NCBI GenBank assembly: GCA_016280695.1
Contig: JAEEHG010000001.1
Coordinates: 1 to 17,149, forward strand
Length of the DNA stretch: 17,149 nucleotides
Direction: 5' to 3'
DNA from: Solobacterium sp.
GTDB lineage: Bacteria > Bacillota_I > Bacilli_A > Erysipelotrichales > Erysipelotrichaceae
Under the pieces are notes generated by a model that was given only the letters and a program-made list of their open reading frames with translations, was not told the DNA's origin and did not search any database. Numbering within the stretch: position 1 is the stretch's first letter; the number at the start of each line of letters is the position of its first letter. Position numbers and translations under genes: made by a program. Below, piece by piece: positions 14,078 through 17,149 of this stretch.

Positions 14078-15001
14078 ATGCAGCTGCAGCAGCTGGAGTA
14101 CTTCATCGCAATCGCTGATGCCGGCAGTCTGAACAAGGCGGCGGAAAAACTGTATCTGACCCAGCCGTCCCTGAGCAAGGCCATCGCCAATCTCGAGGCG
14201 GAGTTGGGTATCCATGTTTTTGTGCGTTCCAAAAACGGGGTGCAGATGACCGAGGAAGGCCGCAAGCTGTATGAATACGCAAAAGCCATCATGGAACGCA
14301 CGGATATGATCCAGAAACTGGGCACCCAGGCGAGGGAAGTACCGGAGAATCTGACCCTGGCTACTTATCCGATCATCACCATGGGGAAATGGTTTACGGA
14401 GTTTTACAACCGGCACAAGGAACCGTATGTTCACCTGAAGATGATTGAATGCCGCACCATGCAGGCTATGGAGATGGTCGAAAACGGGACAGCCGAAATC
14501 GGTTTCCTCATGTTCAACGAGAAGCAGAAAAAAGAAGTCCAGCATACATTGCGGATGAAAAAACTGGAGTTCCATCCGCTTGGCACGGATACCTGGTACG
14601 CCAACATCGGGCCATGTCATCCGCTCTATGAGCGTGACGAAGTGGAGATGCGGGAGCTGATGGATTATGCCTGTGTGCGTATGCCGGATGACTATTTCTC
14701 TAATCTGACGTTCTTCCTGACCATCGATGAGATTTCCCTGAACCGGATCAAACGGGTCATTCATGTCAATGATACCGGGGCCATCATCAGCACCCTGCTG
14801 CATACGGATGCATTCCGTTTTGGCCCGGGTCTATCGGCAGAGGATTATGCCGCGCTGGGCATTCGCACGATTCCGATCCGCAACTGCAATGTAAAGGTGA
14901 CAGCAGGATATGTCTGCCGGCACCGACAGAAGTATACAGCTGCGGCTCAGGAACTGCTGGATCTGCTGAGCCGGAAATGCCTTGAATACTACGGAAAATA
15001 A
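14078..15001 (+). CDS. LysR-family transcriptional regulator
   Basis: This 307-residue protein has the standard LysR layout. Residues 1-60 form the winged helix-turn-helix with the family hallmarks LQQLEYFIAIADAGSLNKAA and LYLTQPSLSKAIANLEAELG, followed by VRSKNGVQMTEEG. A linker helix leads to the co-inducer domain (about 90-295), a periplasmic-binding-protein fold. The likely ligand is a small metabolite of the neighbouring peptidases, such as an amino acid or its acylated form (inference). The start has a GAGGGAGA ribosome binding site. The gene sits between M20 peptidase genes on both sides: divergent from a two-gene operon to the left and 144 bases upstream of a third to the right, which may be co-transcribed, since no terminator follows lysR. 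Confidence 0.95.
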   Translation: MQLQQLEYFIAIADAGSLNKAAEKLYLTQPSLSKAIANLEAELGIHVFVRSKNGVQMTEEGRKLYEYAKAIMERTDMIQKLGTQAREVPENLTLATYPIITMGKWFTEFYNRHKEPYVHLKMIECRTMQAMEMVENGTAEIGFLMFNEKQKKEVQHTLRMKKLEFHPLGTDTWYANIGPCHPLYERDEVEMRELMDYACVRMPDDYFSNLTFFLTIDEISLNRIKRVIHVNDTGAIISTLLHTDAFRFGPGLSAEDYAALGIRTIPIRNCNVKVTAGYVCRHRQKYTAAAQELLDLLSRKCLEYYGK

Positions 15002-15079
15002 CGTCGGAACTATTACCGGATCATATCCAAAAGCAATTATTCAGGAACAGACAAAACTGAAATAATAGAGATAGAGAAA

Positions 15080-15124
15080 CGGCAGGCATGTATTCTCCCG
15101 CCGGCGGCTGCCGGACATGCGCCG
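15080..15124 (+). other. Structured RNA leader before the third M20 gene
   Basis: CGGC (15080-15083) pairs with GCCG (15121-15124) and GCATGT (15086-15091) with ACATGC (15115-15120), leaving an AG bulge. Inside is a second hairpin CCGGC-GGCT-GCCGG (15101-15114) that abuts the outer stem. The structure ends nine bases before the GGAGG ribosome binding site. Only a weak TTTT follows, so it is not a convincing terminator. Possible uses are mRNA stability or translational control. Confidence 0.5.
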
Positions 15125-15145
15125 GATTTTGCCATGGAGGAAAAG

Positions 15146-16330
15146 ATGAAAGAAGTCTATACACAGATCAAACAATATATCGACGACCACCGGGAAGAGA
15201 TGCTGGAACTGTGGCGGACCATTGTCAACATTGACAGCGGCTCCCGCAACAAGGCCGGTGTGGACCAGGTGTGCGCCGTACTGCGCAGGGAAATGGAAGC
15301 GGCCGGAATTGGTACCCGGGTCATTCCGATGGAACAGGCCGGGGACATTCTGATCGGCGAATGGAATTTTGCTGTTTCCGACCGGAAACCGCTGGTCTTT
15401 ATCGGGCATATGGATACGGTATTCCCGGATGGCACGGCGGCGGCCAATCCGTTCCGCATTGACGAAAACGGCAACGCCCACGGGCCGGGCTGCCTGGACA
15501 TGAAGCCGGGCCTGGTCATCGGTCTTTATGCCGTCAAGGCCCTGCAGGCCATCGGCTTTAAGGAGCGCCCGGTCAAGATGATCTATGTCGGTGATGAGGA
15601 AGTGCTGCACATGTACTCCAATGCGTCCGACAAGATCAAGGAAGAAGTGCAGGGGGCACTGGCCGCCTTCAACTTTGAGACCGGCTATCCGGATGACCGG
15701 CTGGTGGTCGGCCGCAAGGGCGGCGGTATTGTCGAAGTGGTTGTGCATGGCGTTTCGGCGCATTCCGGCATTGCCCCGGAAAAGGGCAGATCGGCCATTC
15801 TGGAAGCCGCACACAAGATGATTGAAATCGAGTCACAGACGGATATTCCCCGCGGCCGGCTGATCAACTGCGGCCTGATCAAGGGCGGCATGGGCGAAAA
15901 CACCGTGCCGGATGAATGCAGCTTCCGCATGGGCATCCGTTTCCCGTCCGTGAAAATCCGGGATGAAATCATGGATATCATCCGGACCGCGGCGGAACAC
16001 AGCACCATCCCCGATACCACGGCGGAAGTCAAGGTGCACATGCTGATGGATTCCATGGAGCATACCGCTGCCGTCCAGGCCCTGTATGAACATATCCGCC
16101 GGACCGGCATTGCCTGCGGCTATGGGGAACCGGGCTGCTTCGAGGTCGGTGGTGTTTCCGACTCCGGGGCGGTGGTCAGCGCCGGCATTCCGGCTGTCTG
16201 CGCCATGGGCCCGCGGGGTGAAGGCAACCACACCCCCAACGAATACACCAATGTGGAATCATTCTACGAAAGAACCTATCTGGCCGCCTGCGCAGCCTAT
16301 GAGCTGCCGGATGACTTCGGTCAGAACTGA
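15146..16330 (+). CDS. M20-family metallopeptidase, CPG2-like
   Basis: This is a 394-residue cytoplasmic zinc peptidase or deacylase of the glutamate carboxypeptidase group. Site residues in order: GHMDTVF (His88, Asp90), GCLDMKPG (Asp118), GDEEV (catalytic Glu151, ligand Glu152), FNFET (Glu178) and GNHTPNEY (His362); GVSAHSG marks the dimerisation insert. One oddity is proline at residue 121, where the family has glycine in DMKGG, next to the bridging aspartate region. The start at 15146 follows GGAGGAAAAG; the in-frame ATG at 15134 overlaps that ribosome binding site, exactly as in the 409-residue M20 gene. It is homologous to both minus-strand M20 proteins across its whole length and lies downstream of lysR on the same strand. 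The substrate is unknown. A strong terminator follows. Confidence 0.9.
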   Translation: MKEVYTQIKQYIDDHREEMLELWRTIVNIDSGSRNKAGVDQVCAVLRREMEAAGIGTRVIPMEQAGDILIGEWNFAVSDRKPLVFIGHMDTVFPDGTAAANPFRIDENGNAHGPGCLDMKPGLVIGLYAVKALQAIGFKERPVKMIYVGDEEVLHMYSNASDKIKEEVQGALAAFNFETGYPDDRLVVGRKGGGIVEVVVHGVSAHSGIAPEKGRSAILEAAHKMIEIESQTDIPRGRLINCGLIKGGMGENTVPDECSFRMGIRFPSVKIRDEIMDIIRTAAEHSTIPDTTAEVKVHMLMDSMEHTAAVQALYEHIRRTGIACGYGEPGCFEVGGVSDSGAVVSAGIPAVCAMGPRGEGNHTPNEYTNVESFYERTYLAACAAYELPDDFGQN

Positions 16331-16339
16331 GCAGATCCA

Positions 16340-16362
16340 GGACCCGGAAACGGGTCCTTTTT
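16340..16362 (+). terminator. Rho-independent terminator after the third M20 gene
   Basis: GGACCCG pairs perfectly with CGGGTCC around a stable GAAA tetraloop, followed by TTTTT. It lies 9 bases after the stop codon. Confidence 0.93.
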
Positions 16363-16565
16363 ATGCGGATTATAAATACAGGTTTTAACTGAATTATAGT
16401 TTTTCTGCCTTATGCAAACGGGATATCCGCAAAATACAATGAAATCAGAAGTTGAGTGCTGACCGCCAGCCGGAAGACAGCACGGGAGAATGTCTGCCGG
16501 TGACCGGAGTAAGCAATTTTCTGCGAGCGCACATAATTTTGAATGAGAGAAAAGAGGAGGTAATT
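16363..16565 (+). promoter_or_regulatory. Leader and promoter region of the beta-eliminating lyase gene
   Basis: This 203-base stretch has an AT-rich first half with a candidate -10 box TACAAT (16435-16440) and an 8-bp palindrome GGATATCC (16421-16428). The GC-rich second half can fold: GTGCTG (16456-16461) with CAGCAC (16478-16483), then CCGG-TGA-CCGG (16497-16507). An 18-codon reading frame (16490-16546) has no tryptophan codon and poor ribosome-binding-site spacing, so it is not a tnaC-like leader peptide. It matches no riboswitch class I know. AGGAGG (16555-16560) serves the lyase gene. Confidence 0.4.
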
Positions 16566-17149
16566 ATGAGCGAAAAGTTTCCTTTAAACGTTGAACCCCC
16601 CAAGTCAGTCACATTTGTTACCCGGAACCTTCCGTCGGTAACGGCTGACCAGCGGCTCGAAGCACTCAAGAAGACGCATTACAACGAGTTTGCGTTCCCG
16701 GCCGGCATGCTGTATATCGACTGCCTGTCCGACTCCGGCACCACCGCCATGACCGACAAGCAGTGGTCGGCCCTGATGCTCGGTGATGAAGCCTATGGCC
16801 GCAACAAGGGCTACTATGTCCTGCTGGATGCCATGCGCGACGCGTTCGAGCGCGGTGATGACCAGAAGCGCCTGATCGACTATATCCGCAATGGTACAGA
16901 TACCGACGATGTCCAGAAGATGATGGACGATGTCTATCTGGTTGACTATGAAGGCGGCTTCATCAACGGCGGTGCCTTCCAGCTGGAACGGCCGAACACC
17001 TTTATCGTCCCGCAGGGCCGCTGTGCCGAAGCACTGCTGTTCGATGTCATCAAGCCGCTGCTGGCTGAAAAGTATCCGGGCAGGGTCTTCACAATTCCGT
17101 CCAATGCCCACTTCGATACAACCGAAGGCAACATCAAGCAGATGGGTTC
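16566..17149 (+). CDS. Beta-eliminating lyase (tryptophanase/tyrosine phenol-lyase superfamily), N-terminal part
   Basis: This is the first 194 codons of a gene running off the right edge. The family uses pyridoxal phosphate to split an amino acid such as tryptophan or tyrosine into an aromatic compound, pyruvate and ammonia. Matches to TnaA/Tpl are IDCLSDSGTTAMTDKQWSAL and MLGDEAYG near the start, VPQGRCAEALLF (family form THQGRGAE, the loop that holds the cofactor phosphate) and AHFDTTEGN (family form YFDTTQGH). Between LLDAMRDAFERG and FIVPQGR there is an insertion of about 45-50 residues, rich in Asp and Lys, that the classical enzymes lack. The catalytic lysine lies beyond the window. 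The ATG has AGGAGG 5 bases upstream. It could be a tryptophanase or a relative with another substrate; tnaA/tpl symbols are withheld for that reason. Confidence 0.85.
   Translation, partial: MSEKFPLNVEPPKSVTFVTRNLPSVTADQRLEALKKTHYNEFAFPAGMLYIDCLSDSGTTAMTDKQWSALMLGDEAYGRNKGYYVLLDAMRDAFERGDDQKRLIDYIRNGTDTDDVQKMMDDVYLVDYEGGFINGGAFQLERPNTFIVPQGRCAEALLFDVIKPLLAEKYPGRVFTIPSNAHFDTTEGNIKQMG

Noticed and set aside
16490..16546. Possible tnaC-like leader peptide of 18 codons
   Set aside because: It has no tryptophan codon, and the GGGAG stretch is only one base from the ATG.
16484..16550. Glycine riboswitch suggested by GGGAGA and GGAGTAAGCAA
   Set aside because: The conserved CTCTCAGG element and the CCGAAGG core are absent and the tandem aptamer layout is not there.

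Overview
This is a bacterial chromosome segment with mid-50s percent GC (judged by eye) and compact genes. It has strong GGAGG-type ribosome binding sites and short intergenic gaps with perfect hairpin terminators. The mix of a FeoA-FeoB fusion, a TetR and a LysR regulator, several M20 peptidases and a tryptophanase/tyrosine phenol-lyase relative fits an anaerobic, amino-acid-using Bacillota (Clostridia or Erysipelotrichia type). That placement is inference, and no marker gene in the window settles it.

Left part (1-3615): the 3' end of a GT4 glycosyltransferase gene overlaps by 4 bp a 966-residue protein. The second protein joins an N-terminal beta-rich region, a family 9 polysaccharide lyase-like (PL9) beta-helix with its calcium-binding aspartates and catalytic lysine in place, and a second GT4 glycosyltransferase. 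The GT4 module is a close relative of the one encoded just upstream. This lyase-glycosyltransferase fusion, with no visible signal peptide, is the most unusual object in the window.

Middle part (3749-11401): a small Cys-rich protein; a TetR-family regulator divergent from an AbgB-like M20 amidohydrolase; a FeoA-FeoB ferrous iron transporter with a palindrome between promoter and start; a Nudix-fold protein whose Nudix box has lost key residues; an MFS transporter on the minus strand with an odd cysteine cluster; and a 230-residue uncharacterised protein. Most of these are separate transcription units closed by clear terminators.

Right part (11444-17149): two CPG2/ArgE/DapE-type M20 metallopeptidase genes form a minus-strand pair. 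They are divergent from a LysR regulator, which is followed by a third related M20 gene with a structured leader. After a terminator comes the 5' part of a beta-eliminating lyase (tryptophanase/tyrosine phenol-lyase superfamily) carrying an insertion. Four M20 enzymes, two local regulators, a carrier and a PLP lyase suggest scavenging and breakdown of acylated amino acids, glutamyl conjugates or dipeptides. No substrate can be read from the sequence. No rRNA, tRNA, CRISPR array, insertion sequence or attachment site was seen, and no gap without a gene exceeds 300 bases.
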